Assembly: GCA_015494335.1 (NCBI GenBank) | Contig: WGBK01000173.1 | Span: 1 to 5,511 of the forward strand | Reading direction: 5' to 3' | DNA length: 5,511 nt | DNA from: Gammaproteobacteria bacterium | GTDB taxonomy: Bacteria; Pseudomonadota; Gammaproteobacteria; GCA-001735895 | Shown: positions 1 through 5,511 of the stretch, one piece after another | Numbering within the stretch: position 1 is the first letter of the stretch | Layout: each line of letters starts with the position of its first letter | The notes under the pieces: model-generated | Told to the model about the DNA's origin: nothing | Databases searched by the model: none | Seen by the model: only the letters and a program-made list of their open reading frames with translations | Program-made: the position numbers and the translations under genes

Positions 1-46
1 CCCTGATCGCGCCGATGGAGAACACCCGACGGCCATCGGCATTCAT
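1..46 (-). CDS. Start of a divergent gene, product unknown (partial, runs off left edge)
   Basis: The minus strand carries an ATG at 46-44 preceded by GGAGGA and a 7-base spacer, which is a near-ideal ribosome binding site. The frame stays open to the window edge and reads MNADGRRVFSIGAIR. Fifteen residues are too few to assign a family. The 'FSIGAIR' segment is compatible with the first strand and helix of a MerR-type DNA-binding domain, but this is only a guess. The gene would be transcribed away from the isochorismatase-like gene, with 28 bases between the two start codons. The alternative is that these bases hold the 3' end of a plus-strand gene stopping at 51-53 (TGA), which has less support. 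Confidence 0.42.
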   Translation of the reverse strand, partial: MNADGRRVFSIGAIR

Positions 47-53
47 CTTCTGA

Positions 54-59
54 TCCTCC
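54..59 (-). promoter_or_regulatory. Ribosome binding site of the divergent gene
   Basis: The plus strand reads TCCTCC, so the minus strand reads GGAGGA, 7 bases before an ATG. It is the main evidence that a minus-strand gene starts here. Confidence 0.45.
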
Positions 60-62
60 ACC

Positions 63-66
63 GGAG
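63..66 (+). promoter_or_regulatory. Ribosome binding site deciding a GTG start
   Basis: GGAG sits 8 bases before the GTG at 75. The next in-frame ATG (about residue 30) lies after the catalytic aspartate, so the GTG must be the real start. Confidence 0.7.
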
Positions 67-74
67 ACAAGACA

Positions 75-650
75 GTGTCATCCCAGCCCCTACTACCGCT
101 GTGCCATGCCGATGACAGCCAACTGCTGATCATCGATCTTCAGGAAAAACTGGTCGCGGCGATGCCGGATGACTGTCTCGAAAACCTGACCAGGAATACC
201 GAAAAACTGGTCAAATCCGCCTGTACGCTGGGCATCCCGGTGATGCTGACCGAGCAATACCCGGTCGGCCTCGGCGCCACGCTGGAAAACGTCGTCGGCT
301 GCCTGCCGGGTGATGCCGGTTGCTGCGAGAAAACCACCTTCTCCTGCTGCGAAGCGGACAGCTTCGAGACCCAGCTGTACCCGGCGGAACAACGCAAGCA
401 GGTCATCCTCGCCGGTGTGGAGGCACATATCTGCGTATTGCAGACCGCCGCCGGCCTGCAACGCTGGGGATTCGACCTGTACGTCGTCGAAGACGCGATC
501 TGCTCACGCGATCCACGCCATAAGCTCAACGCGTTGCGCCGCATGGAGCAGCATGGCGTACAGGTCACGAACACGGAATCGGTGGTCTTCGAGTGGCTGG
601 GCGACTCGCGCCACCCGGAATTCCGCACGCTGACCAAGCTCTTCCGCTGA
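75..650 (+). CDS. Isochorismatase-like cysteine hydrolase (ISOC1/ISOC2-type)
   Basis: A 191-residue single-domain protein of the isochorismatase-like hydrolase superfamily, probably cytoplasmic. The expected catalytic triad is visible: Asp21 in LLIIDLQEKL, Lys86 in EKTTFSC, and Cys120 in GVEAHICVLQTA. The stretch VMLTEQYPVGLGAT (about 57-70) and the ending GDSRHPEFRTLTKLF closely resemble human ISOC2 and its bacterial relatives. That places it in this branch rather than with the siderophore isochorismatases of the EntB type. Length is normal for a complete protein. Family members hydrolyse small amide or ether substrates, but the substrate of this branch is not settled, so none is assigned. 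GTG is the start because GGAG lies 8 bases upstream and the first internal ATG would remove Asp21. Cys83, Cys84, Cys91 and Cys92 form an unusual cysteine cluster around the catalytic lysine. It is followed after 95 bases by the antiporter gene, and there is no clear functional link. Confidence 0.9.
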   Translation: MSSQPLLPLCHADDSQLLIIDLQEKLVAAMPDDCLENLTRNTEKLVKSACTLGIPVMLTEQYPVGLGATLENVVGCLPGDAGCCEKTTFSCCEADSFETQLYPAEQRKQVILAGVEAHICVLQTAAGLQRWGFDLYVVEDAICSRDPRHKLNALRRMEQHGVQVTNTESVVFEWLGDSRHPEFRTLTKLFR

Positions 651-680
651 GCCTCGTCCCGCCGACTCCGGATCGGTTTC

Positions 681-699
681 CATGGCATCATAAGCCATG
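681..699 (+). repeat. Short inverted repeat between hydrolase and antiporter genes
   Basis: CATGGC (681-686) and GCCATG (694-699) are perfect inverted repeats around a 7-base loop. No T-run follows, so it is not a typical intrinsic terminator. It could be a small RNA hairpin in the antiporter leader, a protein site, or chance. It is the only clear structure in this 95-base gap. Confidence 0.3.
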
Positions 700-732
700 A
701 GGCCAGCGTGCCGACGCGCGCGGACAACAAGA

Positions 733-740
733 GGAGGAGG
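733..740 (+). promoter_or_regulatory. Strong ribosome binding site deciding a TTG start
   Basis: GGAGGAGG ends 5 bases before the TTG at 746. The reading frame is open upstream back to a TGA at 698-700 but has no start codon there. The first internal ATG is at about residue 82, inside the membrane domain. The TTG is therefore the only reasonable start. Confidence 0.75.
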
Positions 741-745
741 CCTGC

Positions 746-2323
746 TTGGATATCGTCTGGTTGGCGCTGGCGTTCGCCTGCGGCTGGATCGCCCAACAAC
801 TCACCCTGCCACCACTGGTCGGCTTTCTCGCCGCCGGTTTCGGCCTGCGCGCGCTGGGCGCGGATGGTGGCGAACTGCTGCAACAGATCGCCGATCTGGG
901 CATCACCCTGCTGCTGTTCACCATCGGTCTGAAGCTGAACCTGCGCTCCCTGCTGCGCCCGGAGATCTGGGCCGGCACCTCGCTGCACATGGCGATCACG
1001 ATCGTCGTCTCGGTTGCCGTCCTGTGGTTGCTCGGCCTGTCCGGACTCGCGCCGATAGCCGGCCTGCCTGTCACCACGCTGGCGCTGATCGCCTTCGCGC
1101 TGAGCTTCTCCAGCACGGTATTCGCCATCAAGGCACTGGAATCGCGTGGTGAGTTGAGCTCCCGCCACGGTCGCGTGGCGATCGGTATCCTGATCATGCA
1201 GGACATCATCGCGGTGGTGTTTCTCGCCGCCTCTTCCGGCAAGCTGCCATCCGCCTGGGCCTTCCTGCTGCTGCTCCTGCCGCTGCTGAAGCCTTTTGTG
1301 ATGCTGATCATGCACAAGACCGGCCATGACGAGCTGTTGCTGCTGTTCGGGCTGGTCGCCGCCATCGCCGGCGCCGATCTGTTCGAGCTGGTCGGCATGA
1401 AGGCGGACCTCGGCGCGCTGGCGTTCGGTGTGCTGCTCGGCGGCCACCGCAAGTCCAGCGAGTTGGCAAAGATCATGCTGCATTTCAAGAACCTGTTCCT
1501 GATCGGCTTCTTCCTGACCATCGGCCTGTCCGGTCTGCCGGGGCCGCGAGAGTTTGGCATCGCGCTGCTGCTGACGCTGATCATGCCGTTCAAGTTTCTG
1601 CTGTTCTTCACCATCCTGACACGCTTTCATCTACGCGCCAGAACCGCGATGCTGACCGCGCTGAACCTGTCCAACTACAGCGAGTTCGGCCTGATCGTCG
1701 CGGCCATCGGCGTGACAAACGCCTGGCTGAGCAACGAGTGGCTGGTCATCATCGCGCTGGCGCTGTCGTTCAGCTTCATCCAAGCCTCGATCTTCTCATC
1801 GATGGAACACCGCCTGTACGCGCGCTTCGAACACCTGCTGCTACCCTTCGAATCGGATACCCGACTGGCCGAGGACGAGATCGTCACCCCGGGCGACGCC
1901 GAAGTGCTGATCTTCGGCCTCGGTCGCACCGGCGGCAACGCCTATCGGGCGATGCGCGAAGACTACGGTGATCGCGTATGCGGCGTCGACTACGACCAGA
2001 CCCGCGTCGATGCCTACAAGAAGCTCGGCTGGCGGGTGATTCGCGGTGATGCGACGGATGCCGACTTCTGGCGGGCCATCGACCACCAGCAGATCCGCAT
2101 GGTGATGCTGGCTTTGCCCAGCTTCAACGAGAACCTGGCTGCCGTCAAAGAACTGCGATCCGCCGGCTACCCCGGATTCATCGCCGCGACGGCGCACTTC
2201 GACGACGAACGGGCGCGCCTGGAAAGCGCCGGCGCGGACGCCGCGTTCAATATCTTCGCCGAAGCCGGCGCGGGATTCGCCGCGCACGCCCGATCGAGTT
2301 ACGAGTCGCCGCGGCGGACTTGA
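746..2323 (+). CDS. CPA2-family cation:proton antiporter with TrkA-N domain (KefB/KefC/YbaL-like)
   Basis: A 525-residue inner-membrane protein. Residues 1 to about 355 are a Na+/H+ exchanger domain of the CPA2 type with roughly ten or more hydrophobic segments. Motifs resembling the Kef group are LLLFTIGLKL (55-64), ALSFSSTVFAIKAL (118-131), the conserved MQD with Asp153 in a helix, and GMKADLGALAFGVLLGG (217-233). A polar linker (about 356-384) leads to a TrkA-N/RCK Rossmann domain (about 385-515) that opens with VLIFGLGRTGGNAY and has VCGVDYDQ as the acidic second strand. This domain would bind NAD(H) or a related nucleotide and gate transport. The protein ends after TrkA-N, with no TrkA-C domain. 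The family exchanges K+ or Na+ for protons in pH, osmotic or electrophile stress. The ion and regulator cannot be read from sequence, and no KefF/KefG-type ancillary subunit lies next to it. Translation starts at TTG behind a strong ribosome binding site. Confidence 0.9.
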   Translation: MDIVWLALAFACGWIAQQLTLPPLVGFLAAGFGLRALGADGGELLQQIADLGITLLLFTIGLKLNLRSLLRPEIWAGTSLHMAITIVVSVAVLWLLGLSGLAPIAGLPVTTLALIAFALSFSSTVFAIKALESRGELSSRHGRVAIGILIMQDIIAVVFLAASSGKLPSAWAFLLLLLPLLKPFVMLIMHKTGHDELLLLFGLVAAIAGADLFELVGMKADLGALAFGVLLGGHRKSSELAKIMLHFKNLFLIGFFLTIGLSGLPGPREFGIALLLTLIMPFKFLLFFTILTRFHLRARTAMLTALNLSNYSEFGLIVAAIGVTNAWLSNEWLVIIALALSFSFIQASIFSSMEHRLYARFEHLLLPFESDTRLAEDEIVTPGDAEVLIFGLGRTGGNAYRAMREDYGDRVCGVDYDQTRVDAYKKLGWRVIRGDATDADFWRAIDHQQIRMVMLALPSFNENLAAVKELRSAGYPGFIAATAHFDDERARLESAGADAAFNIFAEAGAGFAAHARSSYESPRRT

Positions 2324-2353
2324 TTATTTCCCTGAAAAGTTTACCCTTGAAAT

Positions 2354-2767
2354 ATGTCTTCTTCGCCAGAACCGGAACTGCACAAGTGCCGGGAGATCGC
2401 CTTCTGTACATTGCACCCGGACAAGAACCAGGCCCGGACAGCAATGCAACTGCTGGAAGGACTCTCCGATCGGCTGGAGGTGCGCTATCTGTCGCCCTCG
2501 GTGATACAGGTGGAATACAGCATCCTGGATACCTGCCTCGAACACATCGAGGCGTACCTCGTTGATGCCGGCCTGCATCTGGACAACCGCCTGATCTGTC
2601 GCCTGAAGCGCTCGCTGTACCACTATTCCGAAGAGACCCAGCGCGCCGTTCACGGCTGCCCCAAGGGCGCCTCGAACTGCACCGACATGATCTTCGTCAA
2701 CCAGTACCGCCGCCGCGACCATGGCTGCCGGGACAATCGTCCCAGTCACTGGCGCAATTACCGCTGA
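2354..2767 (+). CDS. Cysteine-rich small protein of unknown function
   Basis: A 137-residue soluble protein that I do not recognise. The first 75 residues can be read as strand-helix-strand-strand-helix: EIAFCTLH, then QARTAMQLLEGL, then EVRYLSPSVIQVEYSI, then CLEHIEAYLVDAG. This is like a small ferredoxin-like (HMA or ACT) fold but without the CxxC metal motif of HMA domains. The C-terminal half is basic and holds a CPKGASNC segment (Cys102, Cys109) and Cys125. In total there are seven cysteines (12, 18, 61, 82, 102, 109, 125). No signal peptide or membrane segment is seen. The ATG lies 30 bases after the antiporter stop, in a stretch more AT-rich than its surroundings, and has no good ribosome binding site. 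The stop is 13 bases before the likely start of the E1-like gene, suggesting co-transcription. The C-terminus is not Gly-Gly, so it is not itself a ThiS/MoaD-type sulfur carrier. Coding status is supported by operon fit and plausible secondary structure. Confidence 0.72.
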   Translation: MSSSPEPELHKCREIAFCTLHPDKNQARTAMQLLEGLSDRLEVRYLSPSVIQVEYSILDTCLEHIEAYLVDAGLHLDNRLICRLKRSLYHYSEETQRAVHGCPKGASNCTDMIFVNQYRRRDHGCRDNRPSHWRNYR

Positions 2768-2780
2768 TTCCATCCCATCC

Positions 2781-3542
2781 ATGAACGACGAGGAACTGCT
2801 GCGCTACAGCAGACAGATCCTGCTGCCCCGCATCGGTGTCGAGGGCCAGCAGATGCTGGCCGACGCGCATGTGCTGATCGTCGGCGCCGGCGGACTGGGC
2901 TCGCCGCTGGCGATGTATCTCGCCGCCGCCGGTATCGGCCGATTGAGCATCGCCGATCACGACCAGGTCGAACTGAGCAATCTGCAACGTCAGATCCTGC
3001 ATTCGACGGCGGACATCGGCCGCGCCAAGACCGCATCCGCCGCCGACCGCCTCGCCGCGATCAACCCCCATTGCCGGGTCACACCCATCGAGCGGGCAGC
3101 CGATGCCGCGATGCTGGAAAGCGAACTGCGAGATGTGGACCTGGTGTGCGATGCAAGCGACAACTTTGAGACGCGTTTCGCCATCAACGCAGCCTGCAAG
3201 GCGCGCGCGATTCCATTGGTCTCTGGCGCCGCGATCCGCTGGGAGGGGCAGATCAGCATCTTTACCGGCAAGGCCGATGCGCCATGCTACCAATGCCTGT
3301 ATCCAGCCGACGGCCACGAGGACGGGAACTGCACCAGCAATGGCGTGATCGCCCCATTGGTCGGCATCATCGGCGCGATGCAGGCGCTCGAAGCCATCAA
3401 ACTGATCCGAGCCGTCGGCACCAGCCTGGAGGGACGCCTGCTGTTGTTCGACGCCATGACCAGTCAATGGCGTGAACTCCGCTTCAGCCAGGATCCCGAG
3501 TGCCCGATCTGTCATCCCAGCGCAACAAGAAGCACCTCATGA
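2781..3542 (+). CDS. moeB: MoeB/ThiF-family E1-like adenylyltransferase
   Basis: A 253-residue cytoplasmic protein of the HesA/MoeB/ThiF family, which uses ATP to adenylate the C-terminal glycine of a sulfur carrier (MoaD, ThiS or similar). Features in order: RYSRQILLP at 8-16, the nucleotide-binding GAGGLG at 35-40, SNLQRQ with Arg70, Lys83, DASDN with Asp127, VSGAAIRWEGQ at 147-157, a first zinc pair Cys169/Cys172, Cys184 in GNCTSNGV at the place of the ThiF persulfide cysteine, and a second zinc pair Cys241/Cys244 near the end. All key positions are kept. VSGAAIRWEGQ favours MoeB, while the N-terminus and the NC motif resemble ThiF, so the carrier partner is uncertain. There is no C-terminal rhodanese domain as in MOCS3/Uba4. 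The ATG at 2781 is chosen because E. coli ThiF begins with a matching MND. An in-frame ATG at 2721 would add 20 residues and overlap the previous gene by 47 bases. Neither has a clear ribosome binding site, so coupling to the upstream gene is likely. The stop overlaps the methyltransferase start as ATGA. Confidence 0.9.
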   Translation: MNDEELLRYSRQILLPRIGVEGQQMLADAHVLIVGAGGLGSPLAMYLAAAGIGRLSIADHDQVELSNLQRQILHSTADIGRAKTASAADRLAAINPHCRVTPIERAADAAMLESELRDVDLVCDASDNFETRFAINAACKARAIPLVSGAAIRWEGQISIFTGKADAPCYQCLYPADGHEDGNCTSNGVIAPLVGIIGAMQALEAIKLIRAVGTSLEGRLLLFDAMTSQWRELRFSQDPECPICHPSATRSTS

Positions 3543-4150
3543 AACTGACCCCGGAACAACACCAATACCTGGACAAGCTGCGTGAAGACATCCGTTTCAG
3601 CGCCCACTTGCGCGCACACCACTACCAGTTCCGCAGCACCTGGGGACTGTTCTCCCCGAAGGGGATAGACGAAGGCAGCCAACTGCTGTTGGACCATCTG
3701 GAGATTCGCCGCGACGAACGCGCGGTCGACCTGGGATGCGGATACGGCCCGCTGGGACTGGTCATCGCGCGCGAAGCGCCAGAGGGCTACTGCGCACTGG
3801 TGGACAAGGACTTCGTCGCGGTGGAGTACAGCCGCATCAACGCCGAACTGAACGGCATCCCGAACACCGAGATCTTTCTCAGCAACGGCTTCAGCCATGT
3901 CGACCAGCGACCCTTGAGCCTGGTCGTATCCAACCTGCCGGCAAAAACCGGCAAGGAACTCTATTATCTGTATTTCTACGACGCCCTGAGCCGCCTGGAA
4001 CCCGGAGGTCGCTTCTATGTCGTGGTGATCAACGGGCTACGCAAATTCATCGCGCGCGCGTTCACCGAGGTTTTCGGCAACCATAAAAAGCTGAAACAGG
4101 GAAAAACCTATACGGTCGCCGTTGCGCGCATCGAGAAAGACACACCCTGA
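3539..4150 (+). CDS. RsmC-like class I SAM-dependent methyltransferase
   Basis: A 203-residue protein of the MTS (methyltransferase small) family. GLFSPKGIDEGSQLLLDHL (36-54) matches the lead-in of RsmC/RlmG-type rRNA guanine N2-methyltransferases. The SAM-binding motif I is DLGCGYGPLGL (64-74). Asp89 in LVDK should bind the ribose, and NAELNG (101-106) follows. At the catalytic motif, where the family has NPPF or NPPI, this protein has SNLPAKTG (131-138), so the first proline is Leu and the aromatic position is Ala. It is about the length of the single-domain archaeal MTS proteins and lacks the extra N-terminal pseudo-domain of E. coli RsmC. The substrate (rRNA, tRNA or other) is unknown. 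The ATG at 3539 overlaps the upstream TGA as ATGA and has a weak AAGAAG six bases before it, implying translational coupling. A GTG at 3500 is possible in frame but would overlap the upstream gene by 43 bases. Confidence 0.85.
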   Translation: MKLTPEQHQYLDKLREDIRFSAHLRAHHYQFRSTWGLFSPKGIDEGSQLLLDHLEIRRDERAVDLGCGYGPLGLVIAREAPEGYCALVDKDFVAVEYSRINAELNGIPNTEIFLSNGFSHVDQRPLSLVVSNLPAKTGKELYYLYFYDALSRLEPGGRFYVVVINGLRKFIARAFTEVFGNHKKLKQGKTYTVAVARIEKDTP

Positions 4151-4155
4151 CGAAA

Positions 4156-4177
4156 CCGGGAAAAAGGGCTTCCCCGG
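4156..4177 (+). terminator. Weak hairpin after the methyltransferase gene
   Basis: CCGGGAA (4156-4162) can pair with TTCCCCGG (4170-4177) with one bulged C and a 7-base loop, starting 5 bases after the stop codon. The position suits the end of the operon, but no T-run follows, so intrinsic termination is doubtful. Confidence 0.25.
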
Positions 4178-4191
4178 CACGCCACGCGAGG

Positions 4192-4208
4192 GTAACCGTT
4201 CACAGCCC
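4192..4208 (+). repeat. Putative left terminal inverted repeat of the IS66 element
   Basis: The segment GTAACCGTTCACAGCCC begins with the GTAA typical of IS66 ends and lies just upstream of the transposase gene. The matching right repeat is outside the window, so the repeat length is not known. Confidence 0.5.
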
Positions 4209-4223
4209 TAGCATCCCGAACGG
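4196..4223 (+). repeat. Inverted repeat inside the IS left end
   Basis: CCGTTC (4196-4201) and GAACGG (4218-4223) are perfect 6-base inverted repeats with a 16-base loop, starting inside the predicted terminal repeat. It could be a subterminal transposase site or an RNA hairpin limiting read-through translation of the transposase. It may also be chance. Confidence 0.3.
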
Positions 4224-4258
4224 AAATCTGGTAAATCTATAAGCACCTGACTTAACCC

Positions 4259-5511
4259 GTGTTCTTGAAGTTGAATCTGGAAAAACCACCCAAGCCGAAA
4301 TCCCTCGAAGCCGCTCATCACCTGATCGAGGAGCAGTGGCGCCACATCAAAGCGCTGCAAGCCCAGATCGAAGCGCTTGAAGCCTCGGTCGAAGCCCTCA
4401 AGTCCCGATCCGGTTGCAGCTCACGCAACAGCTCCCAACCACCCTCCATGGATTCACCCGCGCAGCGGCATCAACGGCGGCGCAAGCCGGCCTCTGGGAG
4501 AAAACGGGGCGCACAGCCCGGTCACAAGAAACACGAACGCGCCCGGGTGCCGGAAGAGCGGGTGGATCGGTTTCATCGCTATTACCCCGACGGGCAATGC
4601 GCCTGCGGTGGCTCGGTCGTGCCCGAAAGTGCACCCTACGCCCGGCACCAACTCTTCGATCTACCGGTCGTGCGTCATACCGTGACGGAATACCAAAGCT
4701 ACGCCAGAACCTGCGGTGCTTGCGGCAAACAACACAAAGCCCGCCTTCCGCATGGGGTACCCACCGGCCAGATGGGGCCGGGGCTGATCAGCCAGATCCT
4801 GCTGCTGAGCGGACAGTTTCATCTGTCGATTCGCCAGATACAGCAATTTCTCAAGACACACTGGCAGCTCGACTTCAGCATCGGCGCCATCAGTCAGGCA
4901 CAGGGCAAGGCCAACCCTTGGCTGGGTCCCGTCTATCGCCAGATTGGCGAGCAGGTGCGCAAGGCGCCACTCGCGCATGCCGATGAAACCCGCCACATCC
5001 GAGGCACCAATCAACGCTGGCTCTGGGCGTTGGTCACCGAGACCCTGTGTTATTTCATGGTGCATTACGCTCGGGGCAAAGCGGCGGCTTCCGCGCTGCT
5101 GGGCGACTTCCACGGTTATCTGGTCACCGATCACTACGCGGCCTACAATGATGTGCCCCGAGACAAACGGCAACTCTGTTGGGCACACCTGATACGTCAC
5201 TTTCTCCGCATCAGTGAGCGCAAGGGCCAAGCGGGCCAGACGGGAAAGCGCTTACTGCTGATCGCGCACAGCGTGTTTCGCACGCACCACCGCCATGCGG
5301 ATCAACCCGATGCACATGCCCGCTATCAACGCCGCATGCAGCGATTGCGAAAAAGCTTCCAGGCCACGTTACAAGCGGGCAGCGAACTCAAGGGGGCAAA
5401 ACGCACCGCGAATCAATGCCGCCACCTGCTCAAGGACGAGCCACTGTGCTGGACGTTTCTCCAGCACCCGGCTATTCCACTGACCAACAACCTGGCGGAG
5501 CGGGCCATTCG
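4259..5511 (+). CDS. IS66-family transposase (TnpC-type), 3' end cut by window
   Basis: An uninterrupted frame of 417 codons runs from GTG at 4259 to the window end. Features in order from that start: a coiled-coil-like segment (about 15-50, with EALEASVEALK), the SSRNSSQPPSMD motif (54-65) typical of IS66 N-termini, a basic stretch (70-93), a zinc-finger-like pair CAC (114-116) and CGAC (152-155), then the DDE catalytic domain. The catalytic residues appear to be Asp242 in HADET, Asp291 in VTDHYAAY, and Glu414 in LTNNLAERAI, the last conserved block before the edge. All three are present and there is no frameshift or stop, so the element may be active. Family proteins are about 450-530 residues, so a C-terminal part is missing here. 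An in-frame TAA at 4253 limits the start; GTG 4259 and TTG 4265 or 4271 are the candidates, none with a strong ribosome binding site. The enzyme cuts and joins the element's own ends. Confidence 0.9.
   Translation, partial: MFLKLNLEKPPKPKSLEAAHHLIEEQWRHIKALQAQIEALEASVEALKSRSGCSSRNSSQPPSMDSPAQRHQRRRKPASGRKRGAQPGHKKHERARVPEERVDRFHRYYPDGQCACGGSVVPESAPYARHQLFDLPVVRHTVTEYQSYARTCGACGKQHKARLPHGVPTGQMGPGLISQILLLSGQFHLSIRQIQQFLKTHWQLDFSIGAISQAQGKANPWLGPVYRQIGEQVRKAPLAHADETRHIRGTNQRWLWALVTETLCYFMVHYARGKAAASALLGDFHGYLVTDHYAAYNDVPRDKRQLCWAHLIRHFLRISERKGQAGQTGKRLLLIAHSVFRTHHRHADQPDAHARYQRRMQRLRKSFQATLQAGSELKGAKRTANQCRHLLKDEPLCWTFLQHPAIPLTNNLAERAI

Larger units (their letters stand above)
4192..5511 (+). 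mobile_element. IS66-family insertion sequence, left end and most of the body (partial)
   Basis: The element is recognised from its transposase. Its left terminus is placed at GTAACCGTTCAC (4192), because IS66 inverted repeats usually begin with GTAA. Only 67 bases separate this terminus from the transposase start, so the accessory genes tnpA and tnpB are absent. That is the arrangement of the single-gene ISBst12-type subgroup. IS66 members usually duplicate 8 bases of target, which would make 4184-4191 (ACGCGAGG) the left copy. The right end lies beyond the window, so the boundary and duplication are predictions. The insertion lies about 40 bases after the methyltransferase stop and breaks no gene that can be seen. 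Confidence 0.8.

Noticed and set aside
3..53. Possible 3' end of a plus-strand gene (stop TGA at 51-53)
   Set aside because: The 16-residue tail has no recognisable features, while the opposite strand has a strong ribosome binding site and start codon over the same bases. It is not excluded, only less likely.
140..1630. Long open frame on the minus strand (496 codons) opposite the hydrolase and antiporter genes
   Set aside because: Its product is extremely rich in Gln, Arg, Asp and Glu with no domain, as expected from the antisense of Leu/Ala-rich membrane coding in GC-rich DNA. It spans two well-supported genes on the other strand.
2320..2353. Possible promoter in the AT-rich gap before the small cysteine-rich gene
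   Set aside because: TTGATT at 2320 could be a -35 box, but no acceptable -10 box lies 16-18 bases downstream. The AT richness alone is not enough.
2697..3515. Minus-strand open frame (272 codons) opposite the E1-like gene
   Set aside because: It mirrors a gene with every family motif present. The antisense product has no recognisable domain or ribosome binding site.
4238..4243. TATAAG as a -10 box for the transposase gene
   Set aside because: No matching -35 sequence is found at the right distance, so the promoter is not supported.
4414..4986. Plus-strand open frame (190 codons) in another frame at the transposase 5' part
   Set aside because: The transposase frame through the same bases carries the IS66 motifs. 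This frame gives a low-complexity Arg/Ala/Gln product and does not resemble TnpA or TnpB.
4661..5230. Minus-strand open frame (189 codons) inside the IS element
   Set aside because: It lies opposite the catalytic core of the transposase, whose D, D and E motifs are intact. It looks like an antisense shadow.

Overview
The window is GC-rich, densely coded bacterial DNA that looks like a proteobacterial chromosome, most likely gammaproteobacterial. This is inferred from family resemblance (a MoeB/ThiF protein close to the E. coli pair, an RsmC-like methyltransferase, and an IS66 element) and from the compact gene layout. No species can be named from the sequence alone. No rRNA, tRNA, CRISPR array or phage gene was seen.

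Left edge (1-74): a likely divergent gene begins on the minus strand at 46 with a good ribosome binding site and runs off the window. Only 28 bases separate its start codon from the GTG start of the first plus-strand gene.

Core (75-4150): five plus-strand genes follow. They are an ISOC1/ISOC2-type isochorismatase-like hydrolase (75-650), a CPA2-type cation:proton antiporter with a C-terminal TrkA-N nucleotide-binding domain (TTG start, 746-2323), a small cysteine-rich protein of unknown function (2354-2767), a MoeB/ThiF-type E1-like adenylyltransferase (about 2781-3542), and an RsmC-like class I SAM-dependent methyltransferase (3539-4150). The last three are packed tightly: 13 bases between the first two, then an ATGA stop/start overlap. 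They probably form one transcription unit. The E1-like enzyme would adenylate the C-terminus of a small sulfur-carrier protein for molybdopterin, thiamine or tRNA thiolation chemistry, but no such carrier is encoded here.

Right part (about 4192-5511): the left end and most of an IS66-family insertion sequence. A GTAA-type terminus lies at 4192, about 40 bases after the methyltransferase stop. One transposase gene starts at about 4259, is open for 417 codons, and is cut by the window end just after the last catalytic glutamate. There is no room for tnpA or tnpB between terminus and transposase, so this is a single-gene IS66 type (ISBst12-like).

Most of the window is ordinary housekeeping-type DNA. 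The points most worth a second look are the unusual NLPA motif where the methyltransferase family usually has NPPF, the unassigned cysteine-rich protein coupled to the E1-like enzyme, and the very tight divergent start at the left edge.
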